Assembly (NCBI GenBank): GCA_963825565.1
Contig: CAWGTW010000004.1
Coordinates: forward strand, 1-64,000
Length of the DNA: 64,000 nt
Source: JBFGCT01 sp963825565
GTDB lineage: Bacteria > Actinomycetota > Acidimicrobiia > Acidimicrobiales > Ilumatobacteraceae
Reading direction: 5' to 3'
The notes beneath the pieces are model-generated. The model ran no database searches. It was not told the DNA's origin and saw only the letters and a list, made by a program, of their open reading frames with translations. The stretch's first letter is position 1, and each line of letters starts with the position of its first letter. Below, one piece after another: positions 9,430 through 17,866 of this stretch. The translations under genes and the position numbers were made by a program.

Positions 9430-10263
9430 ATGAACTTCGAGACGATCGCCCACGACGGGCGGAACGTGCGCGTCGCCAGCGTCGGGGACGGGGCGCCGGT
9501 CGTGCTGCTCCACGGGTTCCCCGACGGTCCTGAGTCGTGGAGCGACACGGCGAGCGCGCTCGCCGCGGCCGGACATCGAGCGGTCGTGCCGTACCTTCGG
9601 GGCTACCACCCCGATACGTTCGCCCCCGGTCGCGGGTACTCGCGGGCCGAGCTCGGCGGTGACGTGGTCCACCTGCTCGACGCGCTCGGGCTCGAGTCAG
9701 CGGTCCTCGTCGGGCACGACTGGGGGGCGGCGTGCGTCTGGAGCGCCGTGTCGTCGGCGCCAAATCGTGTTGCCGGGATCGTGCCGATCGCCATCCCCCA
9801 TCCGGCCTCGATGAAGCCGTCGCTGCGGCTGCTGTGGGCGGTCCGCCACTTCTTCTACTTCAAGGCGCCGATGTCCGACCAGCGGACTGCCCGCAACAAC
9901 CTCGCCTACATCGACACGCTGTACGAACGGTGGGCGCCCGGCTGGCGGGGTGCGGCGAGGGGCGCAGCGGTCGCCGGGGCGAAGGAGCGGTTCGCCGATC
10001 GGGCGGTGTTGCACGAGGCGCTGCAGTGGTACCGCGACCTGTCGTTCAAGCCCGACCCGATCAACGACTTCCGCGTCGCGTGCCCCGGGCTGCTCGTCGC
10101 CGGCGGCGCCGACTTCGGTGGCGACCTCGAGCCGTACGAGCGGTCGGTCGCCCGATTCGACGCGCCGGCCGAGTTGCTCGTGATCGACGCCGCCGGCCAC
10201 TGGCCACATCGCGAGGGTCAGGCCGAGTTCGACGCCCGGCTCATCGCCTTCGTCGGCGGTTGA
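9430..10263 (+). CDS. Alpha/beta hydrolase, epoxide-hydrolase-like
   Basis: 277 residues from the ATG at 9430, which has GGGAG 7-8 bases upstream. The alpha/beta hydrolase core is intact: HGFPDGPESW oxyanion-hole region, nucleophile Asp in VGHDWGAA (about residue 100), acid in LLVAGGADFGGDLEPY, and catalytic His in AAGHWPHREG. An Asp nucleophile followed by Trp fits epoxide hydrolases and related dehalogenases rather than Ser esterases. The cap domain is helical (NNLAYIDTLYERWAPGW). Substrate is unknown. It is convergent with the Rieske oxygenase across a 66-base gap. Confidence 0.8.
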   Translation: MNFETIAHDGRNVRVASVGDGAPVVLLHGFPDGPESWSDTASALAAAGHRAVVPYLRGYHPDTFAPGRGYSRAELGGDVVHLLDALGLESAVLVGHDWGAACVWSAVSSAPNRVAGIVPIAIPHPASMKPSLRLLWAVRHFFYFKAPMSDQRTARNNLAYIDTLYERWAPGWRGAARGAAVAGAKERFADRAVLHEALQWYRDLSFKPDPINDFRVACPGLLVAGGADFGGDLEPYERSVARFDAPAELLVIDAAGHWPHREGQAEFDARLIAFVGG

Positions 10264-10329
10264 CGCCGGGCCCGGTCGGTTCCGCGGCGGCTGCGGCGGT
10301 CGCGCCGGAACTCTCCGTTGGCCCGGACG

Positions 10330-11593
10330 TCAGACCCGCTGGGTGTCGATCGCCGGTGGGGTGGGGTTGACGCCGGTCCCGTACCGATCGTCGGGTCCGT
10401 CACCGGCCGGGATCTGCACGTCGTCCATCGAATCCGAGGTCAGATGGTCGGCGAGCATGTTGTGGAACCGATGGAGCGGCTCCTCGAACCGCGGCGCCAG
10501 CGGGCCCGGCGGGCACCGCGCCGCGAGCCAGCCCGCGCTGGCCGCGCTCGACGATGTCGATGTCCTCGCCGTTGATGTCGAGCCAGAACGTGCGGGTCGG
10601 CCCGATGTCTTCGGCGGTGAGCTCGCCGGTCGTCGGCGGGACGAGCCACGTGCAGGACTCGCTGGTCGCGCCGGGACCGAGGACGGGTCGAGCCGCATCA
10701 CGAACGCGTGGTTCGGGAGCACCGACAGCAGCACGTTGGGGAAGATCGCCACGAACCGCCCGCTGCACCGATCGGACTCGTCGAGGACCGGGCGCCGGCG
10801 GCATCCGCAGCCAATCGTCACGGTCGTCGGCCGACACCGGTGTCGTCGTCTGCCCGCAGTACATCCCCGGTCCCTGGTAGCGGTAGTGATCGGCGACCCG
10901 CGACACCTTGGCCAGCTCCGGGTGCACCCAGGTGAGGTGGTAGTACTCCTGGAAGTTCTCGCTGATCAGCTTCCAGTTGGCGGCGATCTCGATCCGCCGC
11001 GACTCGACCGGCACCCACTGGTCGAGTCCGTATCCCGCCATCCGTGCGGGGAGATCGCCGAGCCACACGTCGAGCGGGACGGTGGCCGGATCGAGGCAGG
11101 CGAACAGCAGGCCACCCCACGTCTCGACGCGGACCGCCACGAGCCCGTGGTCGGCCCGATCGAAGCCCTCGCGCGGGACGTCCTCGAAGCGCGGCGTCGC
11201 GATCAGCCGGCCGTCGGTCGCGTAGCCCCAGCGGTGGTACGGGCAGCGGATCGTCGACCCGATGTCGCAGTCGGCGGCGGCGAGCTCGGTACCGCGGTGG
11301 CGGCACGAGTTGAGGAACCCGCGCACGATGCCGTCGTCGGCCGATCGGGTGATGACGATCGAGCGTGAGCCGAGCGACCGGACGAGCAGGCGTCCCGGCT
11401 CGGTGATGTCAGCGGCCAGCCCGACGCAGACCCAGGCCCGCTCGAACACCCGCTCCTGCTCGACGGCGAAGAACCGGTCGTCGGTGTACGCCGCCGGATC
11501 GAGCCCGGTGGCCTGCGTCAGCGGCGCCCGCGTGCCGGCCCACCACGCGTCGGTCGTCCAGTCACTCGACTCGACCGGCGCCCCACGCTCCAC
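10330..11593 (-). CDS. Rieske non-heme iron aromatic-ring-hydroxylating oxygenase, alpha subunit, frameshifted
   Basis: About 420 residues from a GTG start. The Rieske cluster ligands are Cys97, His99, Cys117 and His120 (CRHRG, CPYHRW). The catalytic iron site is in ENFQEYYHLTWVHPEL with His219 and His224, and Glu216 stands where many family members have the bridging Asp. The C-terminal domain must be read through frame changes near 10795, 10685 and 10520, ending VNPTPPAIDTQRV. No beta subunit, ferredoxin or reductase gene is adjacent, so the electron donor must come from elsewhere. It may be a carnitine- or choline-type Rieske monooxygenase rather than a classical aromatic dioxygenase. Upstream lies a pair of hairpin repeats. 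Confidence 0.8.
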
Positions 11594-11623
11594 CCGCTCA
11601 TCGTGTCACGCCCAGCCCATCCC

Positions 11624-11677
11624 CGTTTGCGTCGCGATGGTGGAGCAGACCGACTCACCTGGATCGCGACGCAAACG
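11624..11677. repeat. Intergenic hairpin, GTTTGCGTCGCGA family, copy 1
   Basis: CGTTTGCGTCGCGAT (11624-11638) pairs perfectly over 15 bp with 11663-11677 around a 24-base loop. Confidence 0.75.
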
Positions 11678-11728
11678 TGGTGGGACGGAGGAGGTGGGGC
11701 GATGGTCCGGGCGTGGGCCGCCCTCAGG

Positions 11729-11780
11729 CCGTTTGCGTCGCGATTGTGAGCGCGTGGTCCGCCGAATCCGCGACGCAAAC
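11729..11780. repeat. Intergenic hairpin, GTTTGCGTCGCGA family, copy 2
   Basis: CGTTTGCGTCGCG (11729-11741) pairs with CGCGACGCAAACG (11768-11780), with an ATT/AAT extension past a bulged C. It has the same arms as copy 1 but an unrelated loop. Confidence 0.75.
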
Positions 11781-11819
11781 GACGTGGGTGGCGGATGGGG
11801 GGTGGCGGTGGGGGCGGCG

Positions 11820-12708
11820 TCAGGCGTGCCAGGGCGGGCCGTTGGTGGTGTCGGCGACGCGGGAGGAGACGACGTGGAAGTCGGGGAGGGTGCGCCGCCG
11901 GTACCCGGAGATGTGCAATGCGGCGGCGGCGTCGGTGCCGGCCAGCCGATCGACGGCAGCGGCGATCGCGTCGTTCAGCAGATCCCGCAGGTGCGAACGC
12001 TCCCACGCGGTCACGCACACGACACCCGGCGTCGGTTCGGTCGTGTCGATGATCGCCAGCTCCTCGGATGCCGGCTCGTAGTCGACGGCCAGCCGCCAGG
12101 AGTGCACGTCGATCGCCGCGAGGTCGGCCCGGCCGTCCGCCACGGCCTGGATCGCAGCCCGATGGCTCCCGGTGAACAGGGTCGGCCCGAACAGCGGTCG
12201 GTCGGCGATCCGGCCGCGGACGTGGTGCCCGAGGCTCCAGTACCCCGACTGGGAGTCGGTGCCGTTGGACGGCGATGCGGGCACCTCGGAACCGGTCGAG
12301 TGCGGGCGACGGCCGAGCGCGATCCCGTCGTCGCACCACCGCTCGGGGGGTGCGGGAGCCGGGGCTGTGGGCGTCGGCGCGCCGGCAGACGATCACGGAG
12401 TAGTAGCTCCCCGGCTCCGGATCGGGCAGGCCGGCCGGCGGTTCGTAGACGAGCGTGCCGAGCGGTTCGACCTCGCCGAGCCCGTCGCGCACCGGGTTGA
12501 GCGAACACACCTGACCGATGATCATCTCCGGGTCGCGCCAGATCTTCTCCAGGTTCTCGGGCCGGCTGAGCGCGGCAGGCGCGTCGATGCCATGCCGCAC
12601 CAGCTCCTCGCGGATCGCTGCCCAGAGCTCGTCGACGAACCCTTCGACCTCGGGCCAGTCGTACATCGGCAGGCCGGCGATCGCTCCGTCGCTTCCCCCG
12701 TCGGTCAC
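11820..12708 (-). CDS. PhnD/SsuA-like phosphate-phosphonate type substrate-binding protein, frameshifted
   Basis: About 295 residues. The GTG start overlaps the peptide deformylase stop (GTGA at 12705-12708). The N-terminal half reads LPMYDWPEVEGFVDELWAAIREEL, then IIGQVCSLNPV and SYYSVIVCRRAD. After frame changes near 12340 and 12290 the C-terminal half reads GSHRAAIQAVADGRADLAAIDVHSW and ends near 11820. These are hallmarks of the periplasmic-binding fold of PF12974-type proteins. No signal peptide or lipobox is visible and no ABC permease lies beside it, so it may be a cytoplasmic sensor of the same fold rather than a transporter subunit. Confidence 0.65.
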
Positions 12709-13277
12709 GAGCCGACCCGCTGGACGAACGCGGTGATCCGCTCGACGAACGCGTCGCGGTGGAACGCCTCGAACTCGGGCCAGGTCGCCAGCGTCGACGG
12801 GTCGGCGACCCGATCGACGAACAGCACGCCGTCGAGATGGTCGCACTCGTGCTGCCACGTCCCCGCGGTCAACCCGCGCTTGACCTCGTCGTGCGCGACG
12901 CCGTCGCGGTCGAGGTAGCCGACCCGGATGGTCACGTGGCGCAGCACGTTCCCGCGCAGCGGCACCGAGAGGCAGCCCTCGTTGATCTCGACCAGCTCGT
13001 CGTCGAGCGGCTCGATCGTCGGGTTGATCGCGACGGTCAGCGGGATCGGCGGCTTGTACGGGTAGCGCGGGTTGGACGTCACCTCCATCACCGCGATGCG
13101 GACCGGCTCGCCGACCTGGTTGGCGGCGAGGCCCGCACCGTTGGCCGCGTGCATCGTGTCGATCATGTCGTCGATCAGCGTCTGCGTCTCGGGCGACCGG
13201 ATCTCCTCCGCGGTGAGCGGGCGCGCCGGCTGGCGCAGGATCGGATGCCCGATCGACAGCACGTCCCTGACCGTCAT
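12705..13277 (-). CDS. def: Peptide deformylase
   Basis: 190 residues. It removes the N-formyl group from nascent proteins. All three family motifs are present: GAGLAANQ (47-54), EGCLSVP with metal ligand Cys102, and QHECDHLDG with metal ligands His143 and His147 and catalytic Glu144. Length is typical. It is followed with a 4-base overlap by the PhnD-like gene. A formyltransferase gene, its frequent partner, is not in the window. Confidence 0.95.
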   Translation of the reverse strand: MTVRDVLSIGHPILRQPARPLTAEEIRSPETQTLIDDMIDTMHAANGAGLAANQVGEPVRIAVMEVTSNPRYPYKPPIPLTVAINPTIEPLDDELVEINEGCLSVPLRGNVLRHVTIRVGYLDRDGVAHDEVKRGLTAGTWQHECDHLDGVLFVDRVADPSTLATWPEFEAFHRDAFVERITAFVQRVGS

Positions 13278-13366
13278 CGACCGACTGCGCTGAGGCGACT
13301 CATCACCGGAGAATGTACCGAGGGCCGGCAGCCCCGATCACCGCAGCGCCCTGGGAAGCGGCCTGG

Positions 13367-14308
13367 TCAGCTCTTCGACCAGCGCTCGAGTGCGCCGCGG
13401 AACGGGCGCTCGGCAGTCTCGGCCGGCGCCTGGTCGGGGTCGTAGTAGGGCGCGTCGCCGACGATCGTCACCCGCTCGACCCGACGGACGCTCGGCCAGT
13501 AGTCGGACACCGCGTAGTGCTGGCACGCGCGGTTGTCCCAGAAGGCGATCGAGTTCGGCTCCCACCGGAACCGGACCTGGTACTCGGGGAACGCCGCCTG
13601 GCGGTAGAGGATGCCGAGCAGCTCGCGGCTCTCGTCGGGGTCGATCCCGACGATCTCCTGGGTGAACGCGGCGTTGACGTAGATGCCCTTGCGGCCGGTC
13701 TCGGGATGCGTCCGGATCACCGGATGCTGCGGGTTCGGGTACTCGGCGTCGAACGCCTCGATCTGCTCGTCGGTGGCGCCGTTCTTGCGCAGTCGGCGGC
13801 GGAAGTGCGGGAAGTCGTGCCGCGCCACCCGGCCGTCGACCCGCTCCTTGATCCGCTGCGGCAGCCCGTCGTACGCCGCGCACATGTCGGCGAACACCGT
13901 GTCGCCGCCGAGCGCCGGTCCCTCGATCATCCGCAGCACCGAGCCGAGCGACGGCTCGAGCCGCCATGTCACGTCGGAGTGCCAGCTGTTCTCCTGGCCG
14001 GGGGCGTCGGCATCGTGCGTGATCGCCAGCACCTCCGGGTACCCGTCCTTGTGCGGGGCGAACGGGTGCACCTCCAACTCGCCGAACCGCCGGGCGAACG
14101 CGAGGTGCTGCTCGGTCGTGATGTCCTGGTCGCGGAGGAACAGCACCTTCCAGTCGAGCAGCGCCCGATGGACGGCGCCGATCACGTCGTCGGTCAGCTC
14201 GCCGCCGAGGTCGATCCCGCCGATCAGCGCGCCGATCGTCGGCGACTGCGGGGTGATCGTGATGCCGCCGACGCGCTCGGCAGCGTCGGTCGTGTCGATG
14301 ACGGCCAT
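13367..14308 (-). CDS. TauD/TfdA-family Fe(II)/2-oxoglutarate dioxygenase
   Basis: 313 residues from the ATG at 14308. The iron triad is His110 and Asp112 in SWHSDVTW plus His264 in NRACQHYAVSDYW, and the 2-oxoglutarate-binding Arg lies in RRVERVTI (275-282). The substrate-binding region FAPHKDGYPEV and the length match taurine/2,4-D dioxygenases. The real substrate could be a sulfonate, sulfate ester or carboxylate, and no transporter lies adjacent to decide. It is a free-standing gene between peptide deformylase and the DUF402 gene. Confidence 0.88.
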   Translation of the reverse strand: MAVIDTTDAAERVGGITITPQSPTIGALIGGIDLGGELTDDVIGAVHRALLDWKVLFLRDQDITTEQHLAFARRFGELEVHPFAPHKDGYPEVLAITHDADAPGQENSWHSDVTWRLEPSLGSVLRMIEGPALGGDTVFADMCAAYDGLPQRIKERVDGRVARHDFPHFRRRLRKNGATDEQIEAFDAEYPNPQHPVIRTHPETGRKGIYVNAAFTQEIVGIDPDESRELLGILYRQAAFPEYQVRFRWEPNSIAFWDNRACQHYAVSDYWPSVRRVERVTIVGDAPYYDPDQAPAETAERPFRGALERWSKS

Positions 14309-14409
14309 GGGCGTTCCCCGTTCTCTCGTGTGAACCGAGTCTGCCAGCCGCGGGCGGCGGCGACGAACGGTGGACCCGGCGGCGCCGGGCGGCGAACCGA
14401 ACCCGCCGG

Positions 14410-14872
14410 TCAGCGCGGCGATCGGTGACGCACGTGGGAACCGTCGAAGGGGAACGCCCGCGCCTCGATCAGCCGGGCGACCTCGGACGCGGTGGCCTCG
14501 GCCCGGTCGATCACGTGGAGGGGGTAGAAGGGGCGGTTGTGCTCGAACTCGACCCGATCGACGATCTCGACCCGGGCGTCGGTCCGCACGACGTCGAGGC
14601 CGACATCGATCGTCTCGACCGTCGTGCGCGTCATCGCCGCCGGGATCGCGATGTCGACGTGCAGGTCCGGGGTGCAGCCGTCGAGCCAGATCGCGTTCCA
14701 CCACGCTCCGCGGACGAAGCACACGACGGCCGCCGTGGGGAGCTCACGCAGCCCGCCGCTCGGATCGTCGACGACCGCACCGGGGTCGATCGTCGCCCAC
14801 GTGACTGCGGCGGCCGCGCGCGGTGAACGTGATCCCGACGCGCCGGTGGAGGGCACCCGACCACTTGCGCAT
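14410..14872 (-). CDS. DUF402-domain protein, frameshifted near start
   Basis: About 154 residues starting MRKWSGALHRR, with a frame change near 14818. Recognisable DUF402 features are VVCFVRGAWWNAIW, DLHVDIAIPAAMTR, an acidic DVVRTDARVEIVDRVEFE segment with the conserved aspartates, and a C-terminal helix. The family includes nucleoside-phosphate hydrolases such as FomD and Streptomyces SC4828-like nucleotidases, with divalent metal bound by the aspartates. A second start (GTG, VDDPTAG) lies about 12 codons upstream. Function here is unassigned. Confidence 0.7.
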
Positions 14873-15006
14873 CGTCCACTCCGCGCCGGCGGTCGGGTCG
14901 TCCACGCGTCCAGGTTCGCGCACAGGCCGGCGCGCCCGATCGGTCCGGTGCCGGCCCCGGAGCGTGTCGGGTCGTCGTCGGGTCGATGTCGTGGCAGAAT
15001 GTTGCG

Positions 15007-15531
15007 ATGACAACGGAAACCCCGCACTTCGGTTCGACGCACGACGGCGACCATCCCGATCGGGTCGACGAGTGGGCGCAGCTGCGTGCCAAGCACCTCC
15101 GGCCGAAGTCCGAGCGCCCGGCGTCGACCGCCCGCGGGGTCCACCACCAGGCGCTGATCAGCTCCGATGTCGAGCGGACGATCGACTTCTACCAGGGCCT
15201 GCTCGAGTTCCCGCTGACCGACCTGTTCGAGAACCGGGACTACGAGGGGTCGACCCACTTCTTCTTCGACATCGGCAACGGCAACGCGCTGGCGTTCTTC
15301 GACTTCCCCGGCCTCGGGCTCGCCGAGTACGCCGAGGTGCTCGGCGGCCACCACCACCTGGCGATCTCGATGCCCGAGGACAACTGGGAGCGGATGAAGG
15401 GCAAGCTCGACGCGGCCGGCGTCGACGTATGGGAGCACAAGACCTCGCTCTACTTCGCCGGCCCCGACGGCGAGCGCATCGAGCTGATCGCCGACCCCCT
15501 CGGCCACATGTACGGCTCCGACGTCCTGTAG
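15007..15531 (+). CDS. VOC-superfamily (glyoxalase/dioxygenase fold) protein
   Basis: 174 residues from the ATG at 15007; another ATG lies 7 codons upstream. A single VOC module pair is visible: GVHHQALISSDVERTIDFYQ with a metal-ligand His, EGSTHFFFDIG, GHHHLAISMP with a second His, and LYFAGPDGERIELIAD with the terminal Glu. Family members are glyoxalases, extradiol dioxygenases or resistance proteins, and nothing here separates these. It is followed by a strong terminator. Confidence 0.75.
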   Translation: MTTETPHFGSTHDGDHPDRVDEWAQLRAKHLRPKSERPASTARGVHHQALISSDVERTIDFYQGLLEFPLTDLFENRDYEGSTHFFFDIGNGNALAFFDFPGLGLAEYAEVLGGHHHLAISMPEDNWERMKGKLDAAGVDVWEHKTSLYFAGPDGERIELIADPLGHMYGSDVL

Positions 15532-15540
15532 ACGCGAGCG

Positions 15541-15562
15541 AGCCCCGGCTCGTGCCGGGGCT
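15541..15562 (+). terminator. Terminator hairpin after the VOC gene
   Basis: AGCCCCGGC (15541-15549) pairs perfectly with GCCGGGGCT (15554-15562) around TCGT, 9 bases after the stop codon. There is no T-tract, as is usual at this GC content. Confidence 0.65.
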
Positions 15563-15570
15563 CACCCATC

Positions 15571-15622
15571 CCGAAATCGCGCGCTGGCGTAGCGCTGAGG
15601 CGCAACGATTCGCGGACAGAAG
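15571..15622 (+). repeat. TTGCGCT/AGCGCAA element, copy 1
   Basis: About 50 bases beginning CCGAAATCGCGCGCTGGCG and ending CGCGGACAGAA. It is a direct, slightly degenerate copy of 15634-15683. Confidence 0.65.
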
Positions 15623-15633
15623 CGATGCTCCGT

Positions 15634-15683
15634 CCGAAATCGCGCGCTGGCGTTGCGCTGAGCGCAATGATCCGCGGACAGAA
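15634..15683 (+). repeat. TTGCGCT/AGCGCAA element, copy 2
   Basis: CCGAAATCGCGCGCTGGCG, then the 15-base palindrome TTGCGCTGAGCGCAA, then TCCGCGGACAGAAC. It is directly repeated with copy 1 and inverted relative to the copy at 16325-16377. Confidence 0.7.
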
Positions 15684-15701
15684 CCGGTTGGTCGCGCTGG
15701 G

Positions 15702-16265
15702 TCAGGCGGCTGGGGCGACGAGCTGGACGTCGAGCTCGATCGCCACCTTGTCGGAGATCATCACCTTGTCGCCGCCGAGCGGGACGTTGAACTCGATGCC
15801 GAAGTCCTTGCGCGAGAGCGTGCTGGTCGCCGAGAAGCCGGCCCGGGTCGACTGGTCCATCGGGAACACCGAGGTGCCGAAGAACTCGACATCGAACTCG
15901 ATCGGCCGGGTGACCCCGTTGATCGTCAGGTCGCCCGCCATCACGTACTCGTCGCCCTGGCCGCTGATCGACGTCGAGGTGAACGTCATCGTCGGGTTGC
16001 TCTCGGCGTCGAAGAAGTCCGACGACTTGAGGTGGGCGTCGCGGTCGGGGTTCCCGGTGACGACCGTGCTCATGTCGACGGTCGCCGTGACCGAGGTCGA
16101 CGCGAGGTCGGCGCCCACGACGAGGGTCGCGGTGACGCCGTCGAAGCGGCCGCGCACCTTGCTGAGGCCGAGATGGCGGACGGTGAACCCGACCATCGTG
16201 TGCGACGGGTCGGCGGTCCAGGTGCCGACGCCGAGGGGGAGGGTGGTGGTTTCGGTTGCAGTCAT
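15702..16265 (-). CDS. YceI-family lipocalin-like protein
   Basis: 187 residues. The YceI fold is clear from WTADPSHTMVGFTVRHLGLSK, VRGRFDGVTATL, RDAHLKSSDFFDAESNPTMTF, LTINGVTRPIEF and FGIEFNVPLGGDKVMISDKV. The family forms an extended barrel that binds isoprenoid-like lipids. No signal peptide is present, so it is predicted cytoplasmic, as for many actinobacterial members. The gene is enclosed by inverted copies of one repeat and has a good leaderless promoter. Confidence 0.9.
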   Translation of the reverse strand: MTATETTTLPLGVGTWTADPSHTMVGFTVRHLGLSKVRGRFDGVTATLVVGADLASTSVTATVDMSTVVTGNPDRDAHLKSSDFFDAESNPTMTFTSTSISGQGDEYVMAGDLTINGVTRPIEFDVEFFGTSVFPMDQSTRAGFSATSTLSRKDFGIEFNVPLGGDKVMISDKVAIELDVQLVAPAA

Positions 16266-16273
16266 GGACCGGG

Positions 16274-16302
16274 AATCTACGGGCAGATCCTTGCGATCGC
16301 AA
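16274..16302 (-). promoter_or_regulatory. Leaderless promoter of the YceI gene with a 12-bp palindrome
   Basis: Reading the minus strand, TTGCGA (16302-16297), a 17-base spacer and TAGATT (16279-16274) precede the ATG at 16265 by 8 bases. Transcription would begin at or beside the start codon. The -35 lies in the perfect palindrome TTGCGATCGCAA (16291-16302), a possible operator. Confidence 0.5.
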
Positions 16303-16324
16303 CTAAAATCTCCGGCATCCCCTG

Positions 16325-16377
16325 TTCTGTCCGCGAGATCGTTGCGCTGAGCGCAACTGGAGCGCGCGATCTCGGAC
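16325..16377 (-). repeat. TTGCGCT/AGCGCAA element, inverted copy 3
   Basis: Reverse complement of the 15634-15683 element with about eight differences. The core GTTGCGCTGAGCGCAAC is a perfect palindrome inside an outer CGAGATC/GATCTCG pairing. Confidence 0.7.
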
Positions 16378-16485
16378 GACGATACGCCCGCTCAGGGGGA
16401 TCAGGGTCCTTCGGACCTGGCCCGACCGGGTCGCACCCGTGTTGGATAGGCCCGAACCGTCAGTGCATCGGAGGTCGCCGCGGGC

Positions 16486-17169
16486 ATGGCCCCATCCACC
16501 TCGCCGCCTCCTCCGGCGGCGCCACCAACATCGCGCCCTCGCTCGGACGTGCGCGCCATGGCGTCGGCCAATGCTCGCCGCTTCGCCTACCCGCTCGTGC
16601 TCATCGCGCTCGCCGCCTACTTCGACTTCCGGCTCAAGGGTGAACCCCTCAGCACACTCGTGATCGTCGCCGTCGCCCTCGTGCCGATCCTGCTGGCACA
16701 GCGTCCGCGGCCCGTCGCCCGTGATCTGTTCGGTTGGGTCCCACCGCGCTACAGGGCGCTGTTCGCCGCCGCCGTACCGGTCGCGTTTCTCTACCTGACC
16801 CGCTGGCGGGGTCAGCAAGATCTCTGGGCGTCGCTGCTCGTGATCGGCGTGCCGATCGGGCTCGGGGTGCTCACCGTGCGCCATCGCGGACGGCTGGACC
16901 GGCTCGTCGCCCCCTTCGCCAAGGCCCGCGACCGCGTGCTCCCGCGGTGGGCGTGCATGGTGCTCGCCACCGTCGTGCCGTTGGTGCTCGTGTTCTGGCT
17001 GGTTCACCGGAACCTCTCCGACATCGGCGCGCTGTTCGGAGACCGGACCGCGAACCGCAGCGCCGTCAACAGCGAGGGAACCGCCCCCCGGATGATCTTC
17101 GCCACGGCGCTGTCGACGGTGATCGCCTACCTCCTCCTCGCCGAGCCACGACCGGAGGGACGTCCATGA
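16486..17169 (+). CDS. Membrane protein of unknown function (cluster gene 1)
   Basis: 227 residues. A Pro/Ser-rich start is followed by about six hydrophobic segments (FAYPLVLIALAAYF, LVIVAVALVPILL, LFAAAVPVAFLYL, LLVIGVPIGLGVL, WACMVLATVVPLVLVFWL, MIFATALSTVIAYLLL). GGAGG lies 12 bases before the ATG, and a second ATG at 16558 (MASANARR) would remove the low-complexity start. I do not recognise the family. The stop overlaps the next start as ATGA. The operon of four overlapping genes suggests a shared envelope role. Confidence 0.6.
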   Translation: MAPSTSPPPPAAPPTSRPRSDVRAMASANARRFAYPLVLIALAAYFDFRLKGEPLSTLVIVAVALVPILLAQRPRPVARDLFGWVPPRYRALFAAAVPVAFLYLTRWRGQQDLWASLLVIGVPIGLGVLTVRHRGRLDRLVAPFAKARDRVLPRWACMVLATVVPLVLVFWLVHRNLSDIGALFGDRTANRSAVNSEGTAPRMIFATALSTVIAYLLLAEPRPEGRP

Positions 17170-17866
17170 CCGTCGACCCGTCCCCCCGATCACCGAGGTC
17201 CAGCCGGCCGACGATCGCGTGCTCGCCCTGTTGATCGCCGGTTGCGCAGCGATGTCCGGTGCCGCCCTGGTCCTGCACGCAGCCGGCGTCATCGAGATGC
17301 CGTTCATGATCTCCTTCGTGGCCCTCCCCGCGCTGCTCGTGATCATCGGGCTGATGGCGTGGTTCGGGCGAGTCGGGAAGGTGATGTTGCTGCGACGAGT
17401 CTGGGTGGGCGTCGTCGCCGGTCTGCTCGCGACGATCGCCTACGACCTCGTGCGCTTCGTGATCTTCGTCGCCACCCCGACCGACTTCGATCCGTTCCGT
17501 GCGCATCGACCGTTCGGCGGGCTGATGCTCGATACCGACCCGAACACGACCGCTGCGTTCTGGGCCGGTTGGGGGTATCACGTGTGGAACGGGCTCTCGT
17601 TCGCCGTGATGTACGCGATGCTGTTCGGTGGGGCGCGCTGGTTCTGGGCGGTCGCATGGGCGCTCGGCCTCGAGACGGCGACGATCATCACGTACCCGAG
17701 CCTGTTCGACATCGACCTCACCCAGGCGGGCTTCATCGGCGTGAGCGTCGTCGGCCACGCGTGCTACGGGGTCGTGCTGGGCGTGCTGGTTCGGGAGTGG
17801 CTCGGGCGTCCGGCCCGCAGCTGGTGGGCCATCCCTCCCCCGGATCTCCGCAGGGGCTTCGGGTGA
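17166..17866 (+). CDS. Membrane protein of unknown function (cluster gene 2), one indel in a C-run
   Basis: About 233 residues. The ATG at 17166 overlaps the preceding stop. To join it to the long downstream frame (LALLIAGCAAMSGAALVLHAAG) one C must be restored in the C6 run at 17185-17190, giving a start MTVDPSPPITEVQPADDRV. About six TM segments follow. The middle contains FGGLMLDTDPNTTAAFWAGWGYHVWNG and the later helix pair FWAVAWALGLETATII and GVSVVGHACYGVVLGVLV. Repeated His and Trp in membrane segments are notable. No family is recognised. Confidence 0.6.

Noticed and set aside
15571..16377. Repeats around YceI considered as integron attC sites
   Set aside because: The core lacks the attC R' and R'' consensus and no integrase is in the window, so I kept only the description as flanking repeats.
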